From an uncultured Solobacterium sp. (GTDB lineage Bacteria; Bacillota_I; Bacilli_A; Erysipelotrichales; Erysipelotrichaceae), in the NCBI GenBank assembly GCA_937895985.1, contig CALBKL010000088.1, forward strand, positions 1 to 16,763: a DNA stretch of 16,763 bases, written 5' to 3'. Below, in pieces: positions 8,319 to 15,928 of this stretch. Numbering within the stretch: position 1 is the stretch's first letter; each line of letters begins with the position of its first letter. Below the pieces are notes generated by a model that saw nothing but the letters and a program-made list of their open reading frames with translations, was not told the origin of the DNA and searched no databases. The translations under genes were made by a program, and so were the position numbers.

Positions 8319-8858
8319 CTACTTAGCAAATGGCATGCCCATTCCCTTGAGCAATGCATATGCTTCTTGATTAGATTGCGCAGTTGTTACGATAACGATA
8401 TCCATACCACGAACCTTGTTAACCTTATCGAAGTTGATTTCAGGGAAGATTAACTGTTCCTTAACACCTAATGTGTAGTTACCACGGCCATCAAATGCTG
8501 TAGCACTTACACCACGGAAGTCACGTACACGTGGAAGAGAAATGTTGAATAACTTATCTAAGAATTCATACATTCTTTCGCCACGTAATGTAACCTTACA
8601 TCCGATAGGCATATCTTCACGAAGCTTGAAGTTCGCAATGGACTTCTTAGCCTTTGTGATTACTGGCTTTTGACCAGCGATTAATGTTAATTCTTCAACA
8701 GCTTCGTCGAGAAGTTTTGAATTAGCAATTGCATCACCAACACCCATGTTGATAACAACCTTAACGATCTTTGGTGCCTGCATTGTACTTGTATAGTTGA
8801 ATTCCTTCATTAAAGAAGGCTTAACTGTTTCCGTGTACTTTTCTAATAAACGGTTCAT
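8319..8858 (-). CDS. rplE: 50S ribosomal protein L5 (uL5)
   Basis: L5 binds 5S rRNA in the central protuberance and contacts P-site tRNA. The 179-residue product has [20 protein letters not shown], the [10 protein letters not shown] motif, the [20 protein letters not shown] segment and [20 protein letters not shown]. Its ATG at 8858 overlaps the rplX stop by one base (TAATG), and AAAGGAGG lies inside the end of rplX. L24 and L5 synthesis is probably coupled. Confidence 0.98.
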   Translation of the reverse strand: MNRLLEKYTETVKPSLMKEFNYTSTMQAPKIVKVVINMGVGDAIANSKLLDEAVEELTLIAGQKPVITKAKKSIANFKLREDMPIGCKVTLRGERMYEFLDKLFNISLPRVRDFRGVSATAFDGRGNYTLGVKEQLIFPEINFDKVNKVRGMDIVIVTTAQSNQEAYALLKGMGMPFAK

Positions 8859-9181
8859 TATTTCTTGCCTCCTTTAACTTCTGCTCCGGACTTCTTGTAA
8901 ACGCGAACCTTCTTACCCTTGTCATCTACCTTGATAGATACACGGCTAGCTGCCTTCGCCTTCTTGTCATAGAGCATTACATTAGAAGCGTCAATAGCTG
9001 CTTCCTTTTCAACAACGCCACCTTCTGGGTTCTGCTGAGTTGGCTTCAAAGTCTTTTTAACAACGTTAACGCCTTCAACGATAACCTTGTTTGTCTTTGG
9101 ATTAACTGCCTTAACTTCAGCAACTGTTCCCTTATAGTGACCGCTGATTACCTTGACTGTATCGCCTGTCTTGATTTTCAT
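8858..9181 (-). CDS. rplX: 50S ribosomal protein L24 (uL24)
   Basis: L24 is one of the two assembly-initiator proteins of the 50S subunit. The 107-residue product starts with the KOW motif ([22 protein letters not shown]) and includes [23 protein letters not shown] and the [12 protein letters not shown] stretch. The Lys-rich C-terminus [12 protein letters not shown] is typical. GGGAGG precedes the ATG at 9181; the stop is shared with the rplE start. Confidence 0.98.
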   Translation of the reverse strand: MKIKTGDTVKVISGHYKGTVAEVKAVNPKTNKVIVEGVNVVKKTLKPTQQNPEGGVVEKEAAIDASNVMLYDKKAKAASRVSIKVDDKGKKVRVYKKSGAEVKGGKK

Positions 9182-9195
9182 CGATTCGGCCTCCC

Positions 9196-9564
9196 TTATA
9201 ACACTTCCGGTGCAAGGGAAACAATCTTCATGAATCCCTTATCACGGAGTTCCTTAGCAACCGGACCGAAGATACGTGTTCCGACCGGTGTGTTGTCATC
9301 CTTGATGATGACAGCCGCATTGTCGTCAAACTTAATGTAACTGCCGTTTTCGCGACTGATACCGTAAACTGTACGAGCGATTACACACTTAACAACCTGA
9401 CCTTCCTTAACGGATCCGTTAGGTGAAGCTTTCTTAACTGCACATACAACGATATCACCGATGTTAGCGCGCTTGCGCTTACTGCCGCCTAAACATCTGA
9501 TAACCAATACTTCTTTGGCACCGGTGTTGTCAGCAACGTTTAATCTGCTTTCATTCTGAATCAT
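9196..9564 (-). CDS. rplN: 50S ribosomal protein L14 (uL14)
   Basis: L14 forms intersubunit bridges and is the docking site of the silencing factor RsfS. The 122-residue product begins [20 protein letters not shown], has the basic [21 protein letters not shown] segment and ends [13 protein letters not shown]. Length is exactly family-standard. AGGAGGAG lies upstream of the ATG at 9564. Confidence 0.98.
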   Translation of the reverse strand: MIQNESRLNVADNTGAKEVLVIRCLGGSKRKRANIGDIVVCAVKKASPNGSVKEGQVVKCVIARTVYGISRENGSYIKFDDNAAVIIKDDNTPVGTRIFGPVAKELRDKGFMKIVSLAPEVL

Positions 9565-9582
9565 ATTTTCTCCTCCTGTGCC

Positions 9583-9846
9583 TTAAAGAATTACTGCTTT
9601 TTCAACAATCTTCACTAAGCGGAAATGCTTGTCCTTACTTAATGGTCTTGTTTCCATAACTTCTACAACGTCACCAATACTTGCTTCGTTGTTTTCGTCA
9701 TGAGCCTTGAAAGTATTGGAATACTTAACACGTCTGCCATATAAAGGATGGCTCTTTGTAGTAGCGATTTCAACGACAATTGTCTTGTCCATCTTATCGG
9801 AAACAACTGTTCCGCGAAGGACTTTACGTCTATTTCTTTCTTCCAT
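9583..9846 (-). CDS. rpsQ: 30S ribosomal protein S17 (uS17)
   Basis: S17 is a primary 16S rRNA-binding protein with an OB fold. The 87-residue product has [20 protein letters not shown], the [19 protein letters not shown] loop and the [19 protein letters not shown] signature. AAGGAGGGG precedes the ATG at 9846. Normal length and position between rpmC and rplN. Confidence 0.98.
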   Translation of the reverse strand: MEERNRRKVLRGTVVSDKMDKTIVVEIATTKSHPLYGRRVKYSNTFKAHDENNEASIGDVVEVMETRPLSKDKHFRLVKIVEKAVIL

Positions 9847-9860
9847 TTTTAGCCCCTCCT

Positions 9861-10061
9861 TTATTTAGCCTGCGCACTAGCGCGTTCTGTTAATACTGTC
9901 TTAATACGAGCGATAGTCTTCTTGATATCTCTCATTCGAGCAGGATTCTCGAGGTTTCCTGTAGCCTGTGCAAAGCGCAGAGTATACAGTTCTTCCTTCA
10001 AAGATGTGACTTCCTTCTCGAGTTCTTCATTACTTAGATCTCTGATTTCCTTCACATTCAT
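9861..10061 (-). CDS. rpmC: 50S ribosomal protein L29 (uL29)
   Basis: L29 sits at the exit of the polypeptide tunnel next to L23 and helps form the docking site for nascent-chain factors. The 66-residue product is two antiparallel helices, with [20 protein letters not shown] and [20 protein letters not shown] as the recognisable segments. AGGAGG (10075-10080 on the plus strand as CCTCCT) lies 13 bases from the ATG at 10061, longer than usual, but no other in-frame start is closer. Confidence 0.97.
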   Translation of the reverse strand: MNVKEIRDLSNEELEKEVTSLKEELYTLRFAQATGNLENPARMRDIKKTIARIKTVLTERASAQAK

Positions 10062-10066
10062 GATGT

Positions 10067-10489
10067 TTATTTAGCCTCCTCTGCTGTCTTCTTAATAAAG
10101 CGTGTCTTTACACAGAGCTTGTTAGCTGCAAGACGTAATGCCTCACGAGCAACTTCTTCGCTTACACCAGCAATTTCAAATAGGATTCTTCCCTTTTGAA
10201 CTACTGCTACCCAATGGTCTGGGGAACCTTTACCGGAACCCATACGTACTTCCAAAGGCTTCTTTGTCTTTGCAAGTTGTGGGAATACCTTGATCCAAAC
10301 CTGACCACCACGGTTCATATAACGTGTCATAGCGATACGTGCAGCTTCCAACTGGTTACTGCTTACATAAGCACCTTCATCAGCAACTAATCCGAATTCA
10401 CCAAATGCTAACTTTGTGCCAGCCTTTGACTTTCCTTCATAGCTTAAACGGTGAGGTCTTCTGTATTTTGTTCTATTTGGCATTAACAT
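10067..10489 (-). CDS. rplP: 50S ribosomal protein L16 (uL16)
   Basis: L16 contacts A-site tRNA and is among the last proteins to join the 50S subunit. The 140-residue product begins [14 protein letters not shown], has [20 protein letters not shown] and the [17 protein letters not shown] loop reaching the peptidyl-transferase region. The ATG at 10489 is 12 bases from AAGGAGG inside the rpsC end; the next in-frame ATG is 18 bases away, so the first is preferred. Only two bases separate it from the rpsC stop, which suggests coupling. Confidence 0.98.
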   Translation of the reverse strand: MLMPNRTKYRRPHRLSYEGKSKAGTKLAFGEFGLVADEGAYVSSNQLEAARIAMTRYMNRGGQVWIKVFPQLAKTKKPLEVRMGSGKGSPDHWVAVVQKGRILFEIAGVSEEVAREALRLAANKLCVKTRFIKKTAEEAK

Positions 10490-10491
10490 AT

Positions 10492-11304
10492 TTATTCTTG
10501 ACCTCCTTTAGCTTCTTCTGCTACAGGAGCAGCTTCTACTTGAGCAGGACGTGCAGCGCGATTGCCTGTTGGCTTTCTGTCATTACGACCACCACGTCTG
10601 TTATTGTTTCTGCGGTCATTTCTTGCTGGACGGTTAGGAGCTTCTGGTTCCTTAACCATTTGTCCTGGAAGAACTTCACCACGGCAGATCCAAACCTTAA
10701 CGCCTAACTTACCATAAGTTGTAGTTGCTTCTTCAGCAGCGTAGTCAATATCACTTCTGAGTGTATGAAGAGGAACAACACCTCTTGCATAACCTTCCTG
10801 ACGAGCGATTTCTGCACCGCCTAAACGACCCTTAGCCAATGTCTTGATACCCTTAGCACCAGAGCGCATTGTCTGTTGGATTGCCTTCTTCTGTGCAATA
10901 CGGAAGGACTGACGTGCTTCCAACTGTTCACAGATACGACGTGCAACAAGACGAGCATCTAAATCAGGATTTGCTACAGCAATTACGTCAACCTTGACAT
11001 TCTTGCCACCTGTTAACTTAGATAACTTCTTCTTAAGAACTTCCATCTTATCCTTGTCGCCATCTTTTCCAAGCATAGCACCTGGACGAGCACAACGAAC
11101 GATAACCTTAACGTCCTTCTTACTTGTACGTTCAATCTCTACGCGAGAGATATATGCGTCCTTTAATTCCTTTTCTAAGAAATTACGAACCTTGACATCT
11201 TCGTTCAGAAGATCTCCGAAATCAGCTTTATTTGCGTACCATCTAGAATCCCAGTCACGGATTACGCCGACGCGCATGCCGATTGGGCTAACTTTCTGTC
11301 CCAT
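10492..11304 (-). CDS. rpsC: 30S ribosomal protein S3 (uS3) with long RN-rich tail
   Basis: S3 sits at the mRNA entry channel and contributes to unwinding of structured mRNA. Residues 1-216 are a full S3: the N-terminal [21 protein letters not shown], the KH domain with [13 protein letters not shown], and the C-terminal domain with [20 protein letters not shown]. Residues 217-270 are an extra low-complexity tail, first rich in Arg, Asn and Gly ([17 protein letters not shown]), then Ala, Val and Glu-rich and ending GGQE. Many S3 proteins are about 218 residues, so the tail adds some 50. It is probably disordered at the mRNA entry side. GGGAGGAAGG precedes the ATG at 11304. Confidence 0.97.
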   Translation of the reverse strand: MGQKVSPIGMRVGVIRDWDSRWYANKADFGDLLNEDVKVRNFLEKELKDAYISRVEIERTSKKDVKVIVRCARPGAMLGKDGDKDKMEVLKKKLSKLTGGKNVKVDVIAVANPDLDARLVARRICEQLEARQSFRIAQKKAIQQTMRSGAKGIKTLAKGRLGGAEIARQEGYARGVVPLHTLRSDIDYAAEEATTTYGKLGVKVWICRGEVLPGQMVKEPEAPNRPARNDRRNNNRRGGRNDRKPTGNRAARPAQVEAAPVAEEAKGGQE

Positions 11305-11321
11305 GTTCTGACCTTCCTCCC

Positions 11322-11657
11322 TTACTTCTCATCCGAAACCACAACTGTGATGTGGCTTGTTCTCTTTAAAATCTGTGCTGCATTACCCTTAGCTCTAGGC
11401 ATGAAACGCTTGAGGACTACGCCTTCATTTGCATAGCAAGCCTTGATATATAGGTTTTCTGCATTTAATTGATTGTTGTTTGTTGCGTTGGCAGCTGCAC
11501 TCTTTACAACCTTAGCTACTGCTGTAGCTGCGTGGTTAGGAGTGAACTTTAAGATTGCCAATGCTTCTTCAACGCTTCTTCCACGTACCATGTCTAAGAC
11601 AAGACGAACTTTACGAGGAGTGAAACGAACTGTCTTTGCTGTTGCTCTTACATCCAT
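11322..11657 (-). CDS. rplV: 50S ribosomal protein L22 (uL22)
   Basis: L22 has a globular domain and a long beta-hairpin lining the exit tunnel constriction. The 111-residue product has [20 protein letters not shown] at the N-terminus, [20 protein letters not shown] in the middle, and the hairpin-tip segment [21 protein letters not shown], which is intact. AAGGAGG precedes the ATG at 11657. Length and position are normal. Confidence 0.98.
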   Translation of the reverse strand: MDVRATAKTVRFTPRKVRLVLDMVRGRSVEEALAILKFTPNHAATAVAKVVKSAAANATNNNQLNAENLYIKACYANEGVVLKRFMPRAKGNAAQILKRTSHITVVVSDEK

Positions 11658-11671
11658 GTTATTTTTCCTCC

Positions 11672-11941
11672 TTACGCCTTCTTGTCGTCGCCATGACCGC
11701 CGAACTTACGTGTTGGCACGAATTCACCAAGCTTGTGTCCAACCATGTCTTCTGTTACATAAACTGGAACGTGTTCCTTACCGTTATGAACAGCGAATGT
11801 ATGCTCAACGAAGCTAGGGAAAATCGTTGAACGGCGAGACCATGTCTTAATTACTTCATTCTTATGTGCTTCATTCTGTGCTTCAACCTTCTTTAATAAG
11901 CTAGCGTCACAGAATGGGCCTTTTTTCAAACTTCTGGACAT
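11672..11941 (-). CDS. rpsS: 30S ribosomal protein S19 (uS19)
   Basis: S19 lies in the 30S head next to S13 and forms an intersubunit bridge. The 89-residue product starts [20 protein letters not shown] and has [40 protein letters not shown] and [19 protein letters not shown] precedes the ATG at 11941. Slightly shorter than average at the C-terminus but complete. Confidence 0.98.
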   Translation of the reverse strand: MSRSLKKGPFCDASLLKKVEAQNEAHKNEVIKTWSRRSTIFPSFVEHTFAVHNGKEHVPVYVTEDMVGHKLGEFVPTRKFGGHGDDKKA

Positions 11942-11961
11942 TTTTTATGTTCTCCTTTCAA

Positions 11962-12795
11962 CTATTTTCCATTACGTCTTCTGACGATGTACTGGTTACT
12001 CTTGCTCTTTGGCTTACGAGTCTTAACACCCATAGCCTTCTTGCCCCATGGTGTCATAGGTGACTTACGTCCAACTGGCGCTCTACCTTCACCACCACCG
12101 TGTGGGTGATCAACTGGGTTCATTGCAGAACCACGTACTGTAGGACGGATGCCCATCCATCTGGAACGACCAGCTTTACCTAAGTTGATTAAGTTATAAT
12201 CACCGTTACCAACTGAGCCGACTGTTGCACGGCAGTTGCTATGAACACGGCGAACTTCACCAGATGATAAACGAATTGTTACGAAGTTTCCTTCAGAGCC
12301 AAGGATCTGAGCAGAACATCCAGCAGCACGTGCCATCTGTCCACCCTTACCAGCTGTAAGTTCAATGTTGTGAACTACTGTTCCATCAGGAATATTCTTC
12401 AATTCCATCGCGTTACCAATCTTGATATCCACTGCTTCACCAGAGATGACTGTGTCGCCAACGTGTAAGTCAGCTGGGCAGATGATATAACGCTTTTCAC
12501 CATCTAAATAGTGTAATAATGCGATATTTGCATTTCTGTTTGGATCGTATTCGATTCCAGCAACTTTAGCAGGAACATTGTCCTTGTTTCTTCTGAAGTC
12601 GATAATTCTGTACTTTTGCTTAACGCCTCCACCCTGATGACGAGTAGTAATGCGTCCTGTGTTGTTGCGTCCACCCTTCTTGTTTAGTGGAGCAAGCAGG
12701 CTCTTCTCTGGAGTTGACTTTGTAATACGGTCATTACTCAGAGTGGACATATTTCTACGTCCGGCACTGGTAGGCTTGTATTTTACGATTGCCAT
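11962..12795 (-). CDS. rplB: 50S ribosomal protein L2 (uL2)
   Basis: L2 is one of the most conserved large-subunit proteins, needed for subunit association and close to the peptidyl-transferase centre. The 277-residue product begins [17 protein letters not shown], has [20 protein letters not shown], the [20 protein letters not shown] motif and the conserved [12 protein letters not shown] loop with its invariant His. The ATG at 12795 has only a moderate AAAGGA site. The 62-nt gap to rplW is far longer than other gaps in this part of the cluster and holds a possible pseudoknot that abuts this site. Confidence 0.98.
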   Translation of the reverse strand: MAIVKYKPTSAGRRNMSTLSNDRITKSTPEKSLLAPLNKKGGRNNTGRITTRHQGGGVKQKYRIIDFRRNKDNVPAKVAGIEYDPNRNANIALLHYLDGEKRYIICPADLHVGDTVISGEAVDIKIGNAMELKNIPDGTVVHNIELTAGKGGQMARAAGCSAQILGSEGNFVTIRLSSGEVRRVHSNCRATVGSVGNGDYNLINLGKAGRSRWMGIRPTVRGSAMNPVDHPHGGGEGRAPVGRKSPMTPWGKKAMGVKTRKPKSKSNQYIVRRRNGK

Positions 12796-12806
12796 TTTCT
12801 TTTACT

Positions 12807-12845
12807 TTCCTTTCGCAATTTTCCGGAGATAGCGAATTCCTCCGA
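12807..12845 (-). promoter_or_regulatory. Candidate H-type pseudoknot before rplB
   Basis: In the rplW-rplB gap the RNA has two interlocked stems. CGGAG (12844-12840) pairs with CUCCG (12828-12824), and UUCGC (12836-12832), inside the first loop, pairs with GCGAA (12816-12812) beyond it. The first stem extends by a flanking U-G and G-U. The order a-b-a'-b' is that of an H-type pseudoknot with short 2- and 3-nt loops and a 7-nt A/U-rich loop. The last arm abuts the rplB AAAGGA site. The 5' arm also contains an orphan GGAGG with no start codon near it. The pairing is seen; regulation of L2 synthesis is inferred. Confidence 0.45.
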
Positions 12846-12857
12846 TAGTTAATTCTC

Positions 12858-13148
12858 TTATTTCTCGCTATTGAAGATATCGATTGAAGCACCCTCAGGT
12901 AATGTAACAATTGCCTTCTTATAAGCAGATGTTGTACCTTCGTAGCGGCCCATTCTCTTCTTCTTAGGATGAACGTTAACGATGTTAACGCCTTCTACTT
13001 TAATGTTGTAGATTTCCTTGATTGCCTGAGCAACAGAAACTTTGTTTGCATTCTTAGCAACTTCAAACGTTACTTTGTTGAAGCTATCTTGAAGCTTCAT
13101 AGTTTTTTCTGTTACGAGTGGTCTAACGATAATGTCACGTGCGCTCAT
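12858..13148 (-). CDS. rplW: 50S ribosomal protein L23 (uL23)
   Basis: L23 sits at the tunnel exit and is the main docking site for trigger factor and SRP. The 96-residue product has the N-terminal RDIIVRPLVTEKTMKLQ, VTFEVAKNANKVSVAQAIKEIYNIKVEGVN and a basic loop HPKKKRMGRYEG. The ATG at 13148 overlaps the rplD stop by one base (TAATG), so translation is likely coupled. The following gap to rplB is unusually long. Confidence 0.98.
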   Translation of the reverse strand: MSARDIIVRPLVTEKTMKLQDSFNKVTFEVAKNANKVSVAQAIKEIYNIKVEGVNIVNVHPKKKRMGRYEGTTSAYKKAIVTLPEGASIDIFNSEK

Positions 13149-13777
13149 TATGCAAATACCTCCCCAGCCTTTTCAGCAGCCTTTTCTGTGAAGACTACCT
13201 TATCAGCATTTACAATGTCATAAACATTTAAGCTTGACACTGTTACAACTAATGCATTTGGAATATTTCTCATTGAAACGTATGCATTGTCGAAGTCCTC
13301 ATCAGCTTCAGCCACAAATAATGTCTTGCGGTCGAAACCGAAAGCATTCATTAAAGCTACAGCCTTCTTTGTCTTGATCTCATCGAATGATAAGTTTTCA
13401 AGAACAGTTAATGAACTTTCCTGAAGCTTTTCACTTAATGCAGAACGCAAAGCCAACTGACGAACCTTACGGTTTAGCTTGAAATCATACTTACGAGGTT
13501 GTGGTCCAAATGCGATACCACCGTGTCTCCACTGTGTAGCGCGTGTAGAACCCTGACGAGCACGACCAGTACCCTTTTGACGGAATGGCTTCTTACCTGT
13601 TCCGGATACTTCAGCTCTAGTTAATGTTGCGTGTGTTCCCTGTCTTAAACCTGCTTGGTAGACGAGGATCGCATCATACATTGCTTGCTGATTTGGTTCG
13701 ATGCCAAACACAGCATCAGATAGCTCGATGGACTTAACAGCCTTAGCTTCCTGATTGAATACATCAATTTTAGCCAT
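13148..13777 (-). CDS. rplD: 50S ribosomal protein L4 (uL4)
   Basis: L4 lines the exit tunnel and in gammaproteobacteria also represses the S10 operon through the rpsJ leader. The 209-residue product has the tunnel loop with GTGKKPFRQKGTGRARQGST followed by RATQWRHGG, FGPQPRKYDFKLNRKVRQLA and the C-terminal MRNIPNALVVTVSSLNVYDI segment. GAGGAT precedes the ATG at 13777. Length is normal. Whether it regulates this cluster through the structured leader at 14883-15011 is open. Confidence 0.98.
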   Translation of the reverse strand: MAKIDVFNQEAKAVKSIELSDAVFGIEPNQQAMYDAILVYQAGLRQGTHATLTRAEVSGTGKKPFRQKGTGRARQGSTRATQWRHGGIAFGPQPRKYDFKLNRKVRQLALRSALSEKLQESSLTVLENLSFDEIKTKKAVALMNAFGFDRKTLFVAEADEDFDNAYVSMRNIPNALVVTVSSLNVYDIVNADKVVFTEKAAEKAGEVFA

Positions 13778-13789
13778 TGATCAAATCCT

Positions 13790-14548
13790 CTACTTTCCTT
13801 CAGCTTCAGTAACTGCTGTAGCAGCTAATTCAGCTTCGATTGTTTCAGAAACCTTTTCTAGTTCCTCTGCAACAGAAACGCCTTCATAAGAAATTAATTC
13901 AGGAACTGAAACTTCCTTAACCGGCTTAACTGTTGTCTTGATAACAACCAATCCCTTACGTGGTCCTGGAACATTACCCTTAACAAGGATGTATCCTTCT
14001 TCAGCGTCAACCTTAACGATCGCTAAGTTCTGATTAGTTGTTGTGTAAACACCTTCTTGGCCAGGCATTACTGTGCCCTTGTTAACCACGCCGTTGTTAC
14101 GACCGTTAGTTGCAAGAGAACCGATATGTCTGTGGTGGCCTGAACCATGTGACATTGGTCCACGGGAAGCATTGTTACGAACGATAGTTCCGCTGTAACC
14201 CTTACCCTTACTTGTTCCCTGTACGTCTACGACGTCACCAGCCTTGAACAAGTCAGCCTTAACTTCAGCACCTACTTCAAGGTTCATCATTTCATCAGCT
14301 CTGAGTTCCTTGATGTAATGCTTAGGAGCCGTATTAGCTTTCTTAGCATGTCCGATAGCAGGCTTGTTGGAACGCTGTTCCTTAACATCCTCATAGCCTA
14401 ACTGAACTGCTTCATAGCCATCAACTTCCTTTGTTTTCTTTTGTAGTACAACGTTCGGTTTTACATCGATCACTGTTACAGGAATCAGAGTTCCTTCGAT
14501 CGTGAATACCTGGGTCATACCAAGCTTACGTCCTAAAATACCCTTCAT
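13790..14548 (-). CDS. rplC: 50S ribosomal protein L3 (uL3) with acidic C-terminal tail
   Basis: L3 is an early assembly protein whose central extension reaches the peptidyl-transferase centre. The 252-residue product begins [20 protein letters not shown] and has [20 protein letters not shown], the loop [20 protein letters not shown], and [16 protein letters not shown]. The MPGQEG motif keeps the Gln at the position methylated in E. coli L3. Residues 208-252 form an extra Glu/Ala/Val-rich tail; the usual length is about 206-210. The central loop differs clearly from the Bacillus type (HRRPGSMG...). Start at 14548 is preceded by AGAGG; stop is TAG. Confidence 0.97.
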   Translation of the reverse strand: MKGILGRKLGMTQVFTIEGTLIPVTVIDVKPNVVLQKKTKEVDGYEAVQLGYEDVKEQRSNKPAIGHAKKANTAPKHYIKELRADEMMNLEVGAEVKADLFKAGDVVDVQGTSKGKGYSGTIVRNNASRGPMSHGSGHHRHIGSLATNGRNNGVVNKGTVMPGQEGVYTTTNQNLAIVKVDAEEGYILVKGNVPGPRKGLVVIKTTVKPVKEVSVPELISYEGVSVAEELEKVSETIEAELAATAVTEAEGK

Positions 14549-14570
14549 TTGTATTTACCTCTGTTCCTTT

Positions 14571-14882
14571 CTACAACTTGATTTCGATATCAACTCCAGA
14601 AGGCAAATCCAATCTGCTTAATGCATCGATTGTTTCTGCGGATGGGCCGATAATTTCGATCAATCTCTTGTGTGTACGGATTTCGAATTGCTCACGAGCA
14701 TCCTTGTACTTGTGGACAGCGCGAAGTACTGTAATAACTTCACGCTCAGTAGGCAGCGGAACAGGTCCGACGATCTTCTTTGCGCCGTGGCTTGTAGCTG
14801 TCTTAACGATCTTTTCGCTAGCAGCGTCTAAGCTTCTGTTCTCGTAAGCCTTCAGACGAATTCTTACTGAGTTCTTTGCCAT
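14571..14882 (-). CDS. rpsJ: 30S ribosomal protein S10 (uS10, NusE)
   Basis: S10 is in the 30S head and, as NusE, joins NusB in transcription antitermination of rRNA operons. The 103-residue product is [20 protein letters not shown], then [23 protein letters not shown], and ends [20 protein letters not shown] chose the ATG at 14882, which gives the standard length and follows AGGAGG by nine bases. The frame stays open up to an ATG at 14999, but that ATG has no binding site and lies in the structured leader. First gene of the cluster; stop is TAG. Confidence 0.98.
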   Translation of the reverse strand: MAKNSVRIRLKAYENRSLDAASEKIVKTATSHGAKKIVGPVPLPTEREVITVLRAVHKYKDAREQFEIRTHKRLIEIIGPSAETIDALSRLDLPSGVDIEIKL

Positions 14883-15011
14883 GAATTTTTCCTCCTTATA
14901 TTCACTCCGCCATCTTGTAGCGGATCGCTCCGCGGAAGTTCCCTGGTTATCACACCATGCTGTGACAACGCACATCGGCGTGCCAGCAATCTTCCACATC
15001 TACACGAGTGC
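14883..15011 (-). promoter_or_regulatory. Structured 5' leader of the ribosomal protein operon
   Basis: About 129 nt separate the predicted transcription start from rpsJ. Visible pairing: GGAAG (14995-14991) with CUUCC (14938-14934); inside it CUG (14986-14984) with CAG (14945-14943); then GCAC/GUGC (14983-14980 with 14973-14970); and a 9-bp stem GUUGUCACA/UGUGAUAAC (14969-14961 with 14954-14946, one G-U) closed by loop GCAUGG. Downstream, GCGGA-GCGA-UCCGC (14933-14920) has a GNRA loop. The same UCCGC can instead pair further downstream, near the ribosome binding site (14896-14891). Such a leader suggests autogenous control by a ribosomal protein, as in other r-protein operons, but the ligand is unknown and I do not recognise a known family. 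Confidence 0.6.
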
Positions 15012-15017
15012 TTCAAT

Positions 15018-15046
15018 ATAGTAACACTACTAAAACCCTTTTGCAA
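15018..15046 (-). promoter_or_regulatory. Main promoter of the ribosomal protein cluster
   Basis: On the minus strand TTGCAA (-35, 15046-15041), a 17-bp spacer and TACTAT (-10, 15023-15018) form a sigma-A type promoter. TG one base upstream of the -10 makes it an extended -10. The start should fall near 15010-15013. A-tracts lie immediately upstream. It is the only convincing promoter I see for the 28-gene cluster. Confidence 0.75.
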
Positions 15047-15102
15047 TCACTTTTTTTGATATTTTTATACATTTTGTTTTGCGATAATTTTTGAAGGTTT
15101 TT
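15047..15102 (-). promoter_or_regulatory. A-tract region upstream of the rpsJ promoter (UP-element-like)
   Basis: Just upstream of the -35, the non-template strand has A-tracts of 4-7 bases at 15102-15098, 15092-15088, 15080-15077, 15075-15072, 15066-15062 and 15057-15051. Several are spaced close to one helical turn. Such DNA is bent and typically binds the alpha C-terminal domain, matching the strong expression expected here. The rest of the intergenic region (15103-15203) is AT-rich with no other signal I can support. Confidence 0.5.
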
Positions 15103-15203
15103 GAATGAAAATATGTTTGTTTTTATATGAAAGCAGTTGCATTTCGCTTTTATTTCATTCGTAAACCTAAGTTATTTTTGTTTTATATATATTATATTGT
15201 TAG

Positions 15204-15227
15204 AAAAAAGACCTGTTATCCGGTCTT
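15204..15227 (-). terminator. Intrinsic terminator after the phosphatase/HAD pair
   Basis: On the minus transcript AAGACC (15227-15222) pairs with GGUCUU (15213-15208) around an 8-base loop. The terminal U pair and four further U (15207-15204) make a run of six U. It lies 22 bases past the stop of the HAD gene and separates that unit from the ribosomal promoter. Confidence 0.85.
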
Positions 15228-15249
15228 CCTGGTATATATTTTCAATGAT

Positions 15250-15927
15250 TTATTGGTTCCATTCCGTATTTATAAGAAACATATCACGGATTTCATCATA
15301 GTTGTTTACTTGTTTTACCTCATATAGGGAGATACCACGATGCTCATAACAATACCAAATCGGTAACATACCAGCTCTTACAGCACCTACAATATCTGTC
15401 GCAAATGTATCTCCTATAAAGGCAATCTCTTCACATTCTAGCCCTAGATCATCAGCAGCTTTCTGATAAATTGACACATCTGGCTTATGTATACCAAACG
15501 CTCCACTGATAATAACTGTATCAAAATACTTACGCATATCTAGATAATCAATCTTTATAGCCTGCAAATTCTCGTTACCATTAGTAATAATTCCAATTTT
15601 ATACTTCTCTTTTAATTCTCTAAGCACTTCATAGGAGTGTGGCATCTCAACCTGGAATTCATGGAATGTTGCATACCATTTATCCTTCCATACCTCCACA
15701 TCTAAATCTGGCACATAATGTTTCTTCAACATTTCTAGCACATGGGTCTTGTTGATTGTTCCATATTCATCCCACAACATACATCGTTGTACAATTCTCT
15801 CAAACTCGATGTCATGTACATCCATTTCCGGTAACATCTCATGTATCATCCAACGATACATGAAATAAGCCGATTCAACTCGATTACTAAGTGTACCATC
15901 AAAATCAAATAATATTCCCTTGATCAT
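15250..15927 (-). CDS. HAD-superfamily hydrolase (class I cap)
   Basis: The 225-residue product is a haloacid dehalogenase-type phosphatase. Motif I is DFDGT with nucleophile Asp8 and Asp10; motif II is Thr115 in IITNGN; motif III is Lys148 in HKPD; motif IV is GDTFATD with Asp173 and Asp178. The helical insert between motifs I and II (about 15-95) is a C1 cap, as in the YjjG/phosphoglycolate phosphatase-like group. Those enzymes dephosphorylate small metabolites such as nucleotides or sugar phosphates; the substrate here cannot be read from sequence. It starts one base after the phosphatase stop, with AAGGGG inside that gene, so the two are co-translated. It ends before a terminator. Confidence 0.93.
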   Translation of the reverse strand: MIKGILFDFDGTLSNRVESAYFMYRWMIHEMLPEMDVHDIEFERIVQRCMLWDEYGTINKTHVLEMLKKHYVPDLDVEVWKDKWYATFHEFQVEMPHSYEVLRELKEKYKIGIITNGNENLQAIKIDYLDMRKYFDTVIISGAFGIHKPDVSIYQKAADDLGLECEEIAFIGDTFATDIVGAVRAGMLPIWYCYEHRGISLYEVKQVNNYDEIRDMFLINTEWNQ

Positions 15928-15928
15928 C

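Noticed and set aside
10339..10707. Plus-strand 122-codon frame opposite rplP and rpsC
   Set aside because: A shadow of the ribosomal genes; it mostly reflects the complement of the S3 tail codons.
14883..14999. In-frame N-terminal extension of rpsJ starting at the ATG at 14999 (39 extra residues)
   Set aside because: It has no ribosome binding site, lies in the structured leader, and would exceed the family length; the ATG at 14882 has a perfect AGGAGG.
15127..15327. Plus-strand 66-codon frame across the rpsJ/HAD intergenic region
   Set aside because: It crosses the terminator and the end of the HAD gene, is very AT-rich and Phe/Tyr-heavy, and has no binding site; it is a chance frame.
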